From contig JAMPAT010000001.1 in assembly GCA_023667095.1 (NCBI GenBank), forward strand, positions 188,803-252,802: 64,000 nucleotides of DNA. The letters run 5' to 3'. The position numbers were made by a program, and so were the translations under genes. This document shows, piece after piece, positions 36,024 through 46,625 of this stretch; within the stretch, counting starts at the first letter, position 1, and the number at the start of each line of letters is the position of its first letter. The DNA comes from Bacteroidales bacterium (GTDB lineage: Bacteria; Bacteroidota; Bacteroidia; Bacteroidales; UBA932). Under the pieces are notes generated by a model, which searched no databases, was not told where the DNA came from, and saw nothing but the letters and a program-made list of their open reading frames with translations.

Positions 36024-37925
36024 ATGCCATTATTGGACAAGGTAAACTATCCGTCTGACATAAAGGGTTTCAGCACGGGGGAACTGAAGGACCTCTGCGC
36101 TGAAATCCGCAGTTATATGATTGACTGTTGCTCAAAGAATCCCGGGCATCTCGGCTCAAGCCTTGGCGCAGTGGAACTCATTGTCGGGTTGCATTATGTC
36201 TATAATACTCCGGAAGACAACATCGTATTTGATGTGGGACATCAGGCATACGCCCACAAGATACTTACCGGCAGGAAAGACATTTTCCGCGAGAACAGGA
36301 AGAAGAACGGTATAAGCGGATTTCCGAAAAGGGATGAAAGTGAATATGATGCGTTCGGGACAGGGCACTCATCCACGTCAATCTCTGCCGCTCTTGGACT
36401 TGCAAAGGCTGCAGAATTTGCCGGGACCGGTGCTAAGACAGTCGCACTTATCGGAGACGGTGCGCTATCCGGCGGGCTGGCTTTCGAAGGATTGAACAAT
36501 GCCGGAGGCGCCAAGTCTGACATCCTGCTGATTGTCAATGACAACAACATTTCAATAGACAAGAATATCGGTGCTATCCATGAGCATCTCCTTAACCTCA
36601 CAACACATCCTGCGTACAATCGTGTGAAGAACCGTATCTGGAACGGCATAGGGGAGGGACGCTTCCGCGAAGCCTTGCAGAACATAGTCGTGACAACCAA
36701 GTCTCACCTCGTCCAGGATTCGGGAGGAGATTTGTTCGAATCGCTTGGCTTCAGATATTTCGGCCCTATAGACGGCAATGACATGGAGCAGGTCGTCAGG
36801 ACCCTGCAGAAATTGAAAGACATAAAGGGCCCACGTGTGCTGCATGTAATAACTACAAAAGGTAAAGGGTATGCCCCGGCAGAGGAGGACCAGACCATCT
36901 GGCATGCGCCAGGCGTGTTTGATCCGTCTACCGGCAAAAGGCTGTCGAGCAGTGCCGGCAAGCCCAGCCGCTATCAGGATGTCTTCGGTGAAGTCCTGCT
37001 GGAGCTTGCACGCAAAGACAACCGCATCGTAGGTGTCACTCCTGCAATGGCAAGCGGATGCGGCATGAATATACTCGCCCGGGAGATGCCGGAACGCTTC
37101 TTTGATGTCGGCATTGCGGAAGAGCATGCCGTAACATTCTCAGCCGGTCTGGCGGCAGGAGGAATGAAGCCGTTCTGCAATATATATTCGTCCTTTTCCC
37201 AAAGGGCCTATGACCAGATTATCCATGATGTGGCGTTGCAGAACCTTGGTGTCGTGATATGCCTTGACCGTGGAGGACTTGTCGGCGAGGACGGGGCTAC
37301 GCATCATGGAAATTTCGACATGGCAGCATACCGCAGCATACCGCAGACCGTTATAGCTGTACCAAAGGATGAGATAGAGCTGAAGAACATGATGTTTACA
37401 GCATCTGAATATCCAGGAGGCCCGTTTATTATAAGGTATCCGCGCGGATATGGAGAAGGGGTGGACTGGAGAAATTCTGAATTTTCAGGACTTCCGGCCG
37501 GAAAAGGGGAGAAGCTTCTTGACGGAAGCGGAGTCGCTGTGATTGCCGCCGGTCCTTTTGCCAACAGGGCGCTGGAGGCGGCAAGGTCATGTCTGCAGCA
37601 GACAGGACTTGCACCTTCCATATATAATATAAGGTATGTGAAACCTCTCGATACAGATCTGGTTGACGAGGCTGCGGCAGAATGCGCCTGTATAATCACT
37701 GTCGAGGACGGCTGTGTTGCCGGAGGACTTTTCGGAGCGGTGTCTGAATATCTTGCAGGAAGAAGAAACAGGCCTTCTGTTGTGCCTGTCGGGATTCCGG
37801 ATGTATTTGTATCTCAAGGGACTCAATCAGAGCTGAGGGCAGACTTCGGCCTGGACTCTGACAGCCTTCTGAAGATAATTTTAAAAGAATTTGCAAAAAT
37901 AGAGCAAAAAGTTTTGCAGAATTAG
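36024..37925 (+). CDS. dxs: 1-deoxy-D-xylulose-5-phosphate synthase
   Basis: 633 aa. Thiamine-diphosphate enzyme that joins pyruvate and glyceraldehyde 3-phosphate, first step of the MEP isoprenoid pathway. Motifs: NPGHLGSSLGAVELIVGLHY, FDVGHQAYAHKILTGR, GTGHSSTSISAALGLAKAAE, the ThDP-binding GDGALSGGLAFEGLNNAG with NDNNISI, then FFDVGIAEEHAVTFSAGLAA in the transketolase pyrimidine domain and a C-terminal domain from about residue 490. The -33 box of the following tRNA promoter overlaps its last codons. Confidence 0.97.
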   Translation: MPLLDKVNYPSDIKGFSTGELKDLCAEIRSYMIDCCSKNPGHLGSSLGAVELIVGLHYVYNTPEDNIVFDVGHQAYAHKILTGRKDIFRENRKKNGISGFPKRDESEYDAFGTGHSSTSISAALGLAKAAEFAGTGAKTVALIGDGALSGGLAFEGLNNAGGAKSDILLIVNDNNISIDKNIGAIHEHLLNLTTHPAYNRVKNRIWNGIGEGRFREALQNIVVTTKSHLVQDSGGDLFESLGFRYFGPIDGNDMEQVVRTLQKLKDIKGPRVLHVITTKGKGYAPAEEDQTIWHAPGVFDPSTGKRLSSSAGKPSRYQDVFGEVLLELARKDNRIVGVTPAMASGCGMNILAREMPERFFDVGIAEEHAVTFSAGLAAGGMKPFCNIYSSFSQRAYDQIIHDVALQNLGVVICLDRGGLVGEDGATHHGNFDMAAYRSIPQTVIAVPKDEIELKNMMFTASEYPGGPFIIRYPRGYGEGVDWRNSEFSGLPAGKGEKLLDGSGVAVIAAGPFANRALEAARSCLQQTGLAPSIYNIRYVKPLDTDLVDEAAAECACIITVEDGCVAGGLFGAVSEYLAGRRNRPSVVPVGIPDVFVSQGTQSELRADFGLDSDSLLKIILKEFAKIEQKVLQN

Positions 37926-37943
37926 AATTAATGTCTATCTTTG
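37913..37943 (+). promoter_or_regulatory. Promoter of the tRNA-tuf transcription unit
   Basis: TTTG (37913-37916), exactly 19 nt, TATCTTTG (37936-37943): the best match to the Bacteroidota housekeeping promoter in the window. The -33 box overlaps the dxs 3' end. Transcription should start about 40 nt before tRNA-Thr. Confidence 0.85.
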
Positions 37944-37989
37944 CAATCCCTTTCGAAAAGTAATCAACTGCTGATTGAAAATGGGAAAC

Positions 37990-38063
37990 GCCGATGTAGC
38001 TCAGTTGGCTAGAGCACGTGATTTGTAATCTCGGGGTCGTGGGTTCGACTCCCTCCATCGGCT
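37990..38063 (+). tRNA. tRNA-Thr (anticodon TGT)
   Basis: 74 nt; acceptor GCCGATG pairs with CATCGGC, D-loop AGTTGGCTA, anticodon loop TTTGTAA, T-loop TTCGACT. A T-T mismatch is present in the middle of the anticodon stem and another in the T-stem. CCA is not encoded. Confidence 0.93.
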
Positions 38064-38084
38064 CAAAAGTTCTTTATGGATTTT

Positions 38085-38167
38085 GGGAGAATACCAGAGT
38101 GGCCAAATGGGGCAGACTGTAAATCTGCTGGCTTACGCCTTCGGTGGTTCGAATCCATCTTCTCCCA
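38085..38167 (+). tRNA. tRNA-Tyr (anticodon GTA)
   Basis: 83 nt with a long variable arm, as expected for tyrosine. Acceptor GGGAGAA pairs with TTCTCCC; anticodon GTA lies in the loop between CAGA and TCTG. CCA is not encoded. Confidence 0.95.
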
Positions 38168-38178
38168 CAAGATTAAAA

Positions 38179-38251
38179 GCGGAAGTAGCTCAGTTGGTAG
38201 AGCATTAGCCTTCCAAGCTAAGGGTCGCGGGTTCGAACCTCGTCTTCCGCT
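38179..38251 (+). tRNA. tRNA-Gly (anticodon TCC)
   Basis: 73 nt. Acceptor GCGGAAG pairs with CTTCCGC; anticodon stem TTAGC/GCTAA around loop CTTCCAA; T-loop TTCGAAC. CCA is not encoded. Confidence 0.96.
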
Positions 38252-38265
38252 CAAAAAGAAACTAC

Positions 38266-38337
38266 GCCAGTGTAGCTCAGGGGTAGAGCGCTTCCTTGGT
38301 AAGGAAGAGGTCGAGAGTTCAAATCTCTCCACCGGCT
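38266..38337 (+). tRNA. tRNA-Thr (anticodon GGT)
   Basis: 72 nt. Acceptor GCCAGTG opposite CACCGGC leaves one A-C mismatch at the fourth pair. Anticodon stem CTTCC/GGAAG around TTGGTAA. T-stem GAGAG/CTCTC. Ends 43 nt before tuf. Confidence 0.94.
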
Positions 38338-38380
38338 CTGCTTATTTTTTTGTATATAATACTCATTAAAAGATAAAATT

Positions 38381-39568
38381 ATGGCTAAAGAAACCTTTAA
38401 AAGAGACAAACCGCATGTTAACATCGGTACAATCGGCCACGTTGACCACGGTAAGACTACTTTGACTGCAGCAATTACTACAGTACTTGCTAAGGCTGGT
38501 CTTTCTGAGCTTCGTTCATTCGACTCTATCGATAACGCTCCAGAGGAGAAAGAGCGCGGTATTACTATCAACACCGCACACGTTGAGTACCAGACTGCAA
38601 ACCGTCACTACGCACACGTAGACTGTCCAGGCCACGCTGACTATGTAAAGAACATGGTAACTGGTGCAGCCCAGATGGACGGCGCTATCCTTGTCTGCGC
38701 AGCAACTGACGGTCCTATGCCTCAGACCCGTGAGCACATCCTGCTTGCCCGTCAGGTGAACGTACCTAAGATTGTTGTCTTCATGAACAAGGTTGACCTT
38801 GTTGACGATCCTGAGATGCTTGACCTCGTAGAGATGGAGCTCCGTGATCTTCTTTCATTCTACAACTTTGATGGTGACAATGCTCCTGTTATCCGTGGTT
38901 CTGCACTTGGTGCACTTAACGGTGACCCTCAGTGGGAGGCTAAGGTTATGGAACTTATGGCAGCTGTCGATGAGTACGTTCCGCTTCCTCCACGTGACAA
39001 CGAGAAACCATTCCTGATGCCTATCGAGGATATCTTCTCAATCACAGGACGTGGTACTGTAGCAACAGGACGTATCGAGACTGGTATTATCCACGTTGGT
39101 GACGAGGTTGAGATTGTCGGTCTTGGTGAAGAGCCTAAGAAGACTGTCGTTACAGGTGTTGAGATGTTCCGTAAACTCCTTGATCAGGGAGAGGCTGGTG
39201 ACAATGTCGGTCTTCTTCTCCGTGGTATTGACAAGAAAGAGATCAAGAGGGGACAGGTGCTTGCTAAACCTGGCACAATTCATCCTCACCAGAAATTCCA
39301 GGCTGAGATTTACGTGCTGAAGAAAGACGAAGGTGGCCGTCATACTCCATTCCACAACCACTACCGTCCTCAGTTCTTCATCCGTACCCTTGACATCACA
39401 GGAGAGATTGCTCTTCCAGAGGGAGTTGAGATGGTAATGCCTGGTGATAACGTTACAATCACTGTAGAGCTTATCTATCCAGTTGCTATCAACGAAGGAC
39501 TTCAGTTCGCAATCCGCGAGGGTGGCCGTACAGTAGGAGCAGGTCAGGTAACAAAGCTTCTTGACTAA
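38381..39568 (+). CDS. tuf: Elongation factor Tu
   Basis: 395 aa. GTPase that brings aminoacyl-tRNA to the ribosome. GTP-binding motifs: [21 protein letters not shown] with its catalytic His, [10 protein letters not shown] and GSALGAL. Effector-region residues [16 protein letters not shown], then beta-barrel domains 2 and 3 ([54 protein letters not shown]). Codon choice is noticeably different from the neighbouring metabolic genes (many GCT, GGT, CGT codons), as expected for a very highly expressed gene. Confidence 0.99.
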   Translation: MAKETFKRDKPHVNIGTIGHVDHGKTTLTAAITTVLAKAGLSELRSFDSIDNAPEEKERGITINTAHVEYQTANRHYAHVDCPGHADYVKNMVTGAAQMDGAILVCAATDGPMPQTREHILLARQVNVPKIVVFMNKVDLVDDPEMLDLVEMELRDLLSFYNFDGDNAPVIRGSALGALNGDPQWEAKVMELMAAVDEYVPLPPRDNEKPFLMPIEDIFSITGRGTVATGRIETGIIHVGDEVEIVGLGEEPKKTVVTGVEMFRKLLDQGEAGDNVGLLLRGIDKKEIKRGQVLAKPGTIHPHQKFQAEIYVLKKDEGGRHTPFHNHYRPQFFIRTLDITGEIALPEGVEMVMPGDNVTITVELIYPVAINEGLQFAIREGGRTVGAGQVTKLLD

Positions 39569-39585
39569 TCCGAAAAGATAATCAG

Positions 39586-39617
39586 GTGGGTGTCCTGAAA
39601 AGTTCACCCACTTTTTT
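39586..39617 (+). terminator. Terminator after tuf, ending exactly at tRNA-Trp
   Basis: A 7-bp GTGGGTG/CACCCAC stem (39586-39592 with 39605-39611), extendable by wobble/A-T pairs, followed by six T (39612-39617). The next base is position 1 of tRNA-Trp. Confidence 0.8.
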
Positions 39618-39688
39618 AGGGGAATAGTATAAGGGTAGTACAGAGGTCTCCAAAACCTTTAGTCTGGGTTCGAATCCTGGTTCCCCTG
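39618..39688 (+). tRNA. tRNA-Trp (anticodon CCA)
   Basis: 71 nt. Acceptor AGGGGAA pairs with TTCCCCT, discriminator G; anticodon loop CTCCAAA; T-loop TTCGAAT. It follows the tuf terminator without a gap and precedes secE, the common arrangement of this gene block in Bacteroidales. No separate promoter was seen. Confidence 0.96.
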
Positions 39689-39771
39689 CAAAATATCAAA
39701 GGTTACGATTTGGTAATGTTTAACAGACGCTACATCAAGCTTCCAATCTGTGGCGTCCATTAAAAGTAAAG

Positions 39772-39960
39772 ATGAGAAAGTTCATAAACTATCTTAAAGA
39801 GTCCTACGTGGAGTTGACCAAGAAAGTCACATGGCCATCATGGAAGGATCTGCAGAGTTCTGCGCTCCTTGTAATGATTGCTTCTGTGATTTTTGCTGTT
39901 GTTGTCTTTGCAATGGATTATGCTTTCGAAAATCTGATGCGTGTTATCTACACACTGTAA
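39772..39960 (+). CDS. secE: Preprotein translocase subunit SecE
   Basis: 62 aa, the short single-membrane-span SecE. The amphipathic start is FINYLKESYVELTKKVTWPS, with the conserved KKVTWPSWK motif, then one membrane segment (SALLVMIASVIFAVVVFAMD). It stabilises SecY in the Sec translocon. Lies between tRNA-Trp and nusG (12-nt gap), the standard order. Confidence 0.96.
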   Translation: MRKFINYLKESYVELTKKVTWPSWKDLQSSALLVMIASVIFAVVVFAMDYAFENLMRVIYTL

Positions 39961-39972
39961 TACCGGTTCGAT

Positions 39973-40557
39973 ATGAGCGAGAGCAATAAGAAATGGTATG
40001 TGCTGCGCGCAGCAGGCGGGAAAGAGAAAAAAGCCAAAGAGTATCTCGAGAAGGAGATTGAGAGGTGCGGTCTTCAGAATCTGGTTTCACAGGTTCTTGT
40101 CCCAACAGAAAAAGTATATAAGATCCGTGATGGAAAACGTATCTGTACAGAGCGTCTTTTCTATCCTGGATATGTGCTTATAGAGGCGGAACTGACAGGA
40201 GAGCTGCAGTATATCATCAGGAACGAGGTACCCCACATGTCAGGCTTCCTTACAGAGAAGCGTGAAGTAAGCAAAGGCTCGGGCAAGGCTCAGGAAGAAA
40301 AGATTCCTATTCCACTAAGGGATTCAGAAGTTAAGAGAATTCTCGGAGAGCAGGATGAGATTGCCGCAGGTGACGGTGAGACTATCGTTGACTATGCAGT
40401 CGGTGAGGCAGTCAAGATTACTGATGGACCATTCAATGGCTTTGACGGAACAGTGGAGGAGATTGTCGAGGACAGGAGCAAGCTTAAGGTTATGGTCATG
40501 ATCTTCGGAAGGAAGACTCTGCTTGAACTCAACTTTACACAAGTAACTAAAGAATAA
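39973..40557 (+). CDS. nusG: Transcription termination/antitermination factor NusG
   Basis: 194 aa. The N-terminal NGN domain ([59 protein letters not shown]) binds RNA polymerase. A charged stretch follows ([20 protein letters not shown]). The C-terminal KOW domain ([20 protein letters not shown]) contacts ribosome S10 or Rho. 12 nt after secE and 8 nt before rplK. Confidence 0.97.
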   Translation: MSESNKKWYVLRAAGGKEKKAKEYLEKEIERCGLQNLVSQVLVPTEKVYKIRDGKRICTERLFYPGYVLIEAELTGELQYIIRNEVPHMSGFLTEKREVSKGSGKAQEEKIPIPLRDSEVKRILGEQDEIAAGDGETIVDYAVGEAVKITDGPFNGFDGTVEEIVEDRSKLKVMVMIFGRKTLLELNFTQVTKE

Positions 40558-40565
40558 TAAAAATC

Positions 40566-41009
40566 ATGGCAAAAGAAGTTACCGGGTTTATTAAACTCCA
40601 GATTAAAGGTGGCGCGGCCAATCCATCACCTCCAGTAGGACCGGCTCTCGGTTCAAAGGGTTTGAACATAATGGATTTCTGCAAGCAGTTCAATGCGCGC
40701 ACACAGGATTCTGCAGGGAAAGTACTGCCTGTTGTAATTACAGTCTACAGCGATAAGTCTTTCTCATTCGAGGTTAAGCAGCCGCCTGTAGCTGTACAGC
40801 TCAAGGAAGCAGCAAAGGTCAGCACTGGATCAGCAGAGCCGAACAGGAAGAAAATAGCAACTATTACCTGGGATCAGGTAAAGGCAATTGCAGAGAGCAA
40901 GATGCCGGACATGAATGCATTTACACTCAGGTCTGCAATGACAATGGTTGCCGGAACAGCGAGAAGTATGGGTATCAAAGTCGAGGGCGAGTTCCCTGCT
41001 GACATCTAA
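40566..41009 (+). CDS. rplK: 50S ribosomal protein L11
   Basis: 147 aa. Binds the GTPase-associated centre of 23S rRNA. Conserved start [20 protein letters not shown], with [40 protein letters not shown] and the C-terminal RNA-binding domain ([32 protein letters not shown]). 8 nt after nusG. Confidence 0.98.
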   Translation: MAKEVTGFIKLQIKGGAANPSPPVGPALGSKGLNIMDFCKQFNARTQDSAGKVLPVVITVYSDKSFSFEVKQPPVAVQLKEAAKVSTGSAEPNRKKIATITWDQVKAIAESKMPDMNAFTLRSAMTMVAGTARSMGIKVEGEFPADI

Positions 41010-41022
41010 AAATCACACGCAA

Positions 41023-41721
41023 ATGAGTAAACTTACTAAAAACCAGAAAATGGTGGCAGCAAAGTATGATGCTGCCAAAGAGTACAAGTTGGCAGAGGCA
41101 TGTGAGCTTGTTAAGGAGATTACCTTTACTAAATTTGATGCTTCAGTAGAGCTCGCAGTTAACCTTGGTGTTGACCCACGCAAAGCCAACCAGATGGTCC
41201 GTGGTGTTGTTACACTTCCTCACGGAACAGGTAAGCAGACAAGGGTTCTTGTCCTCTGTACACCAGACAAGGAGGCAGAGGCAAAGGAGGCTGGAGCAGA
41301 CTTCGTTGGACTTGACGAATTCATAGACAAGATCAAAGGTGGCTGGACGGATGTTGACGTCATCATCTGTACTCCATCAGTGATGGCCAAGGTCGGTGCT
41401 ATCGGTAGAATCCTCGGTCCGAGGGGACTTATGCCAAACCCTAAGACAGGTACTGTGACTATGGAAGTAGGAACAGCTGTCAAGGAGGTCAAGGCTGGTA
41501 AGATTGACTTCAAGGTAGACAAGACAGGTATCGTTCACGCTGCTATCGGAAAGGCATCCTTCACTGGTGCGCAGATTTGCGACAATGCACAGGAGCTTAT
41601 TTCTGCTATCATGAAACTGAAACCTCAGACCCTCAAGGGTACCTATCTGAAAGGTATTTCAATCTGCACTACAATGAGTCCAGGAATTCATGTAGATATC
41701 AAGACAGTAAGTGCTGAGTAA
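41023..41721 (+). CDS. rplA: 50S ribosomal protein L1
   Basis: 232 aa from the ATG at 41023; an in-frame start further upstream would overlap rplK. Motifs: [59 protein letters not shown] and [19 protein letters not shown]1 binds the L1 stalk rRNA and in many bacteria represses its own operon by binding a leader mimic; no such mimic was identified here. 13 nt after rplK. Confidence 0.98.
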   Translation: MSKLTKNQKMVAAKYDAAKEYKLAEACELVKEITFTKFDASVELAVNLGVDPRKANQMVRGVVTLPHGTGKQTRVLVLCTPDKEAEAKEAGADFVGLDEFIDKIKGGWTDVDVIICTPSVMAKVGAIGRILGPRGLMPNPKTGTVTMEVGTAVKEVKAGKIDFKVDKTGIVHAAIGKASFTGAQICDNAQELISAIMKLKPQTLKGTYLKGISICTTMSPGIHVDIKTVSAE

Positions 41722-41735
41722 TAAAATTCAATGTT

Positions 41736-42260
41736 ATGAGAAAAGAAGAAAAAGCCCAGATAATTGAATCTATCGCAGCACAGATCCAGGAGACTCCGAA
41801 CTTCTATATCACTGATATCTCCGGACTCAATGCTGAACAGACAGCGAAGCTTCGCCGTGACTGCTTCGAGAAGAACATCAAGCTTGTTGTGACAAAGAAT
41901 ACTCTTCTTCACAAGGTGTTCTCAGGTATGGAAAATGAGGAGTTGAACCTTCTCTTCCCTATCCTCGAAGGTCCTACAGCGGTGATGTACACAGAGACTC
42001 CTAATGCTCCTGCAAAGCTCATCAAGTCATACAACGAGAAAGGATCAGAGAAACCGGCTCTCAAGGGAGCATACGTTCAGGAGTGCGCCTTTGTCGGTGC
42101 AGACAAGCTTAACGAGCTCTGCAACATCAAGTCACGCGAGGAACTCATTGGAGACGTTGTCGGACTTCTCCAGTCACCTGCACGCAACGTTATTTCTGCA
42201 CTGCAGTCTGCAGGCGGAACAATTGCAGGCCTCGTGAAGACACTTTCAGAAAGAGAATAA
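41736..42260 (+). CDS. rplJ: 50S ribosomal protein L10
   Basis: 174 aa. Base of the L7/L12 stalk. Motifs: NFYITDISGLNAEQTAKLRR, VVTKNTLLHKVFSG, GPTAVMYTETPNAPAKLIKS, and the C-terminal helix that binds L7/L12 dimers (RNVISALQSAGGTIAGLVKT). 14 nt after rplA, 30 nt before rplL. Confidence 0.97.
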   Translation: MRKEEKAQIIESIAAQIQETPNFYITDISGLNAEQTAKLRRDCFEKNIKLVVTKNTLLHKVFSGMENEELNLLFPILEGPTAVMYTETPNAPAKLIKSYNEKGSEKPALKGAYVQECAFVGADKLNELCNIKSREELIGDVVGLLQSPARNVISALQSAGGTIAGLVKTLSERE

Positions 42261-42290
42261 TAATTATAAACTATTTAAATATAAAGAATT

Positions 42291-42668
42291 ATGGCAGATA
42301 TTAAAGCACTTGCAGAAGAGTTGGTAAACCTTTCTGTAAAAGACGTTCAGGAACTTGCACAGATCCTCAAAGATGAGTACGGAATCGAGCCTGCAGCCGC
42401 TGCAGTAGCAGTAGCAGCACCGGCAGCAGCAGGAGAGGCTGCAGCTGCAGAGCAGACTGAGTTCAACGTAATCCTTAAGTCAGCTGGCCAGGCTAAGCTT
42501 GGCGTAGTAAAGGCTGTCAAGGAGATTACAGGTCTTGGACTTAAAGAGGCAAAAGACCTCGTAGACAAGGCTCCGGATGCAATCGTTAAGGAGAAAGTAT
42601 CTAAGGCTGAGGCTGAGCAGGTTAAGGCTGCCCTTGAGGAGCAGGGTGCTGAAGTTGAGGTTAAATAA
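42291..42668 (+). CDS. rplL: 50S ribosomal protein L7/L12
   Basis: 125 aa. N-terminal dimerisation region ([20 protein letters not shown]), an Ala-rich hinge ([20 protein letters not shown]), and the C-terminal factor-binding domain ([36 protein letters not shown]). Multi-copy stalk protein that recruits translation GTPases. Followed by a terminator-like hairpin before rpoB. Confidence 0.98.
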   Translation: MADIKALAEELVNLSVKDVQELAQILKDEYGIEPAAAAVAVAAPAAAGEAAAAEQTEFNVILKSAGQAKLGVVKAVKEITGLGLKEAKDLVDKAPDAIVKEKVSKAEAEQVKAALEEQGAEVEVK

Positions 42669-42700
42669 CTTCACCGCTCCCTTTTAAGGGAATATGAGTC

Positions 42701-42734
42701 AGGTTTAGGGTCGGACTAGGCCCTAAACCTTTTT
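42701..42734 (+). terminator. Attenuator between rplL and rpoB
   Basis: Perfect 10-bp stem (42701-42710 with 42721-42730), extendable by two pairs, followed by TTTT (42731-42734, with two more T at the base of the stem). It lies where partial termination between ribosomal and polymerase genes is known in other bacteria; rpoB starts 40 nt later with no new promoter seen. Confidence 0.8.
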
Positions 42735-42774
42735 GTCGTATTTAAGTTTTTCTCTATAACAAAGACACAGTACG

Positions 42775-45700
42775 ATGTTACAAAAGTCTAATAAACAGCG
42801 AGTTTCATTCGCATCATCAAAAATACTCCTTGAATATCCAGACTTGCTCGAGGTGCAGTTGAAGTCATTCCATGATTTCTTCCAGCTTGACAGTACTCCG
42901 GAGAACAGGCGCAATGAGGGTCTGTATCAGGTATTCATGGAAGTATTTCCAATCGAGGATACAAGGAACAATTACAAACTTGAATTCATCGATTATTTCA
43001 TCGACCCTCCACAGTACTCGATTGATGAGTGTCTTGAAAGGGGGTTGACTTACAATGTCCCTCTAAAGGCAAAGCTTCGCCTTTCGTGCAGCGATTCGGA
43101 GCACGAGGACTTCGAGACGAAAGTTCAGGACGTTTACCTCGGGAACATTCCTTATATGACACCTGCAGGTACGTTCGTAATCAACGGATCAGAGAGAATT
43201 ATAGTCTCACAGCTTCACAGGTCGCCTGGTGTGTTCTTCGGACAGAGCCTTCATGCGAACGGTACAAAACTGTATTCTGCCAGGATTATCCCTTTCAAAG
43301 GATCATGGATTGAGTTTGCTACTGACATCAACAATGTCATGTATGCATACATTGACCGTAAGAAGAAATTACCTGTTACAACCCTTCTCCGTGCCATTGG
43401 ATTCAACGGCGACAAGGATATCATAGACATATTCGGACTGGCTGACGAGATTGAGGCCACTCCAGAAAACCTTAGACAGAACGAGGGCAGGAAACTTGCG
43501 GCAAAGGTGCTCAAGACATGGATTGAGGACTTCGTTGACGAGGATACCGGAGAGGTGATTCCAGTGGAAAGGACAATGCCGATAGTAGAGCGTGGTGAGA
43601 TACTTTGCGATGAGACTATCGAGAAACTTTCAGAGACTGATGTCAAGACTATCCTTCTACAGAAAGAAGAGACAAATGTAAATGAATACGCAATCATCTA
43701 CAATACTCTTCAGAAGGACCCGACAAATACAGAGACAGAGGCTATCAACTATATCTACAAGCAGCTCCGCAATTCGGAACCGCCTGATGAGGCAACAGCA
43801 AGGGATGTCATAGACAAGCTTTTCTTCTCAGAGAAGAGATATGACCTTGGAGATGTCGGAAGATACCGTCTCAACAAGAAGCTAAATCTTACAATCGATG
43901 AGAATACCAGGGTTCTCACCAACACTGATATCATCGAGATTATCAAATATCTGATTCAGCTTATCAACTCAAAGGCAATTGTCGATGACATTGACCATTT
44001 GAGCAACAGGCGTATCAGGACAGTCGGCGAGCAGCTTGCAAACCAGTTCAGCGTTGGCCTTTCAAGGATGGCAAGGACTATCCGCGAAAGGATGAACGTG
44101 CGCGACAGCGAGCAGTTTGCACCTATTGACCTTATCAACGCGAAGACACTTTCCTCTGTGATCAACTCTTTCTTCGGAACGAGCCAGCTGTCACAGTTCA
44201 TGGACCAGACCAACCCGCTTTCAGAGATGACGCACAAACGCCGTCTTTCTGCCCTCGGTCCAGGAGGTCTGTCGAGGGAGAGGGCCGGATTCGAGGTCAG
44301 GGACGTGCACTATACACATTACGGACGTCTTTGCCCTATCGAGACACCGGAGGGTCCGAACATCGGACTTATCTCATCTCTCTGTGTCTATGCAAGGATC
44401 AATGAGCTTGGATTCATCGAGACTCCATACCGCAAGGTGGAGAACGGAAAGGTTGACCTTACCAGCGGCGGCTGGCAGTACATGAGTGCTGAGGAAGAGG
44501 AGAACCAGATGGTCTCCCTTGCGAACGTGAAGCTTGATGATGAGGGAAATATCCTTGAGGACAGGATCCTCTGCCGATATGGTGCAGACTTCCCTGTTGT
44601 AACCAAGGAAGAGGTGAACTACATGGACGTTGCCCCTAACCAGATTGCCTCAGTCGCAGCCTCATTGATTCCGTTCCTTGAGCATGATGATGCGCACCGT
44701 GCATTGATGGGTGCCAACATGATGCGTCAGGCTGTTCCGCTCCTTAACCCAGAGTCACCGATTGTCGGTACCGGCCTGGAGGAGAGGGTCTGCCTGGATT
44801 CAAGGACACAGATCATTGCAGAGCGCACTGGAGAGGTTGTCTATGTAGATGCAAAGGAGATACATGTAAAGTATGAGCGTACTGATGATGAGAGATTTGT
44901 AAGTTTCTCACCTGATATTACAGTATATAAGCTTCCTATATATAGAAGGACAAACCAGAGCACCACTATCCTGCTCAAGCCTATCGTCCGCAAGGGTGAC
45001 AAGCTTGTGAAGGGACAGATCATGACTGAGGGATATGCAACCCAGAAGGGAGAGCTTGCACTCGGACGTAACCTTAAAGTGGCATTCATGCCTTGGAAGG
45101 GATATAACTATGAGGATGCTATCGTCCTTTCCGAGAGGATGACCCGATGGGATATCCTTACTTCAGTACATGTCGATGAGTACATAACTGAGGTCCGTGA
45201 CACCAAGCGCGGTATGGAGGAGCTTACATCTGATATTCCTAACGTCAGCGAGGATGCAACAAGGAATCTTGATGACAACGGTATCATCCGTATCGGTGCA
45301 CACATTGATCCGGGTGACATCATGATCGGAAAGATTACTCCTAAGGGAGAGAGTGATCCTTCACCGGAAGAGAAACTTCTCCGTGCAATCTTCGGAGACA
45401 AGGCAGGTGATGTCAAGGATGCTTCACTCAAGGCTACCCCTTCACTTAGCGGAACAGTTATCGGCACAGCACTCTATTCAAAGGTTGCCAAGGAAAGCAA
45501 CAAGAGGGGTGCAAAGGCTGACCAGAAGGCTAAGCTTGACATTGCGGAGGATGAATTCAACAAGAAGGCAGAGCTTCTCCGTGAGAAGTTCCTCAGCAAG
45601 CTCGCTGTACTTGTCGAAGGCAAGAAGAGCGCAGGTGTAAGTGACCTCTATGGAGTTGAAATCATAGCTAAGGGCAAGGATATCACAATGGAGGATCTCC

Positions 45701-46596
45701 GTGCAATCAACTATGAGGACATAAATTCAAGCAAGTGGACTGCAGACAAGAATACCAACGTCCTTATCAAGGATATCATCAACAACTATTGCATTGCCTA
45801 CAAGGAGGCGGCTGCAAGGCACAAGAGGACACTTGACAAGATCAAGGTCGGTGACGAGCTTCCTAACGGCGTGATGCAGATTGCCAAGGTCTATGTTGCA
45901 AAGAAGAGGAAAATCAGGGTCGGTGACAAGATGGCGGGACGCCACGGTAACAAGGGTATCGTTGCCAAGGTAGTAAGGGATGAGGATATGCCTTTCCTTG
46001 CTGACGGAACTCCAGTGGATATCGTCCTTAACCCTCTTGGTGTGCCTTCACGTATGAACCTCGGACAGATCTATGAGACTGTCCTCGGCTGGGCAGGTGA
46101 GGAACTTGGACTCAAGTTCAGCACCCCTATCTTTGACGGAGCAAGCCTGGATGAAATATGTGAATACACAGACAAGGCTGGACTTCCAAGATATGGCAAG
46201 ACATATTTGAGGGACGGCGGTACAGGAGACTGGTTTGACCAGCCTGCAACTGTCGGGGTCATCTATATGATTAAGCTCGGCCACATGGTTGACGACAAGA
46301 TGCACGCCCGTTCTATCGGACCTTATTCACTCATTACACAGCAGCCTCTTGGAGGTAAGGCACAGTTTGGAGGACAGAGGTTCGGAGAAATGGAGGTATG
46401 GGCACTCGAGGCATTCGGTGCATCAAATGTCCTCCAGGAAATCCTGACCGTGAAATCCGATGACGTGACCGGAAGGTCAAAGGCCTACGAGGCTATCGTC
46501 AAGGGAGACCTCATGCCAACTCCTGGTATTCCGGAGTCACTCAACGTGCTCCTGCATGAGCTCAGGGGTCTTGGACTGAAAGTAACTTTGGATTAA
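42775..46596 (+). CDS. rpoB: DNA-directed RNA polymerase subunit beta
   Basis: 1273 aa. Conserved regions: the N-terminal lobe ([20 protein letters not shown]), the rifampicin-binding cluster ([34 protein letters not shown]), [20 protein letters not shown], the catalytic-cleft region [28 protein letters not shown], and the C-terminal [20 protein letters not shown]. The rifampicin-region residues look wild type. rpoC follows 29 nt later. Confidence 0.99.
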   Translation: MLQKSNKQRVSFASSKILLEYPDLLEVQLKSFHDFFQLDSTPENRRNEGLYQVFMEVFPIEDTRNNYKLEFIDYFIDPPQYSIDECLERGLTYNVPLKAKLRLSCSDSEHEDFETKVQDVYLGNIPYMTPAGTFVINGSERIIVSQLHRSPGVFFGQSLHANGTKLYSARIIPFKGSWIEFATDINNVMYAYIDRKKKLPVTTLLRAIGFNGDKDIIDIFGLADEIEATPENLRQNEGRKLAAKVLKTWIEDFVDEDTGEVIPVERTMPIVERGEILCDETIEKLSETDVKTILLQKEETNVNEYAIIYNTLQKDPTNTETEAINYIYKQLRNSEPPDEATARDVIDKLFFSEKRYDLGDVGRYRLNKKLNLTIDENTRVLTNTDIIEIIKYLIQLINSKAIVDDIDHLSNRRIRTVGEQLANQFSVGLSRMARTIRERMNVRDSEQFAPIDLINAKTLSSVINSFFGTSQLSQFMDQTNPLSEMTHKRRLSALGPGGLSRERAGFEVRDVHYTHYGRLCPIETPEGPNIGLISSLCVYARINELGFIETPYRKVENGKVDLTSGGWQYMSAEEEENQMVSLANVKLDDEGNILEDRILCRYGADFPVVTKEEVNYMDVAPNQIASVAASLIPFLEHDDAHRALMGANMMRQAVPLLNPESPIVGTGLEERVCLDSRTQIIAERTGEVVYVDAKEIHVKYERTDDERFVSFSPDITVYKLPIYRRTNQSTTILLKPIVRKGDKLVKGQIMTEGYATQKGELALGRNLKVAFMPWKGYNYEDAIVLSERMTRWDILTSVHVDEYITEVRDTKRGMEELTSDIPNVSEDATRNLDDNGIIRIGAHIDPGDIMIGKITPKGESDPSPEEKLLRAIFGDKAGDVKDASLKATPSLSGTVIGTALYSKVAKESNKRGAKADQKAKLDIAEDEFNKKAELLREKFLSKLAVLVEGKKSAGVSDLYGVEIIAKGKDITMEDLRAINYEDINSSKWTADKNTNVLIKDIINNYCIAYKEAAARHKRTLDKIKVGDELPNGVMQIAKVYVAKKRKIRVGDKMAGRHGNKGIVAKVVRDEDMPFLADGTPVDIVLNPLGVPSRMNLGQIYETVLGWAGEELGLKFSTPIFDGASLDEICEYTDKAGLPRYGKTYLRDGGTGDWFDQPATVGVIYMIKLGHMVDDKMHARSIGPYSLITQQPLGGKAQFGGQRFGEMEVWALEAFGASNVLQEILTVKSDDVTGRSKAYEAIVKGDLMPTPGIPESLNVLLHELRGLGLKVTLD

Positions 46597-46625
46597 TTTG
46601 TCTGACAATTTGAAATTATAGGAAT

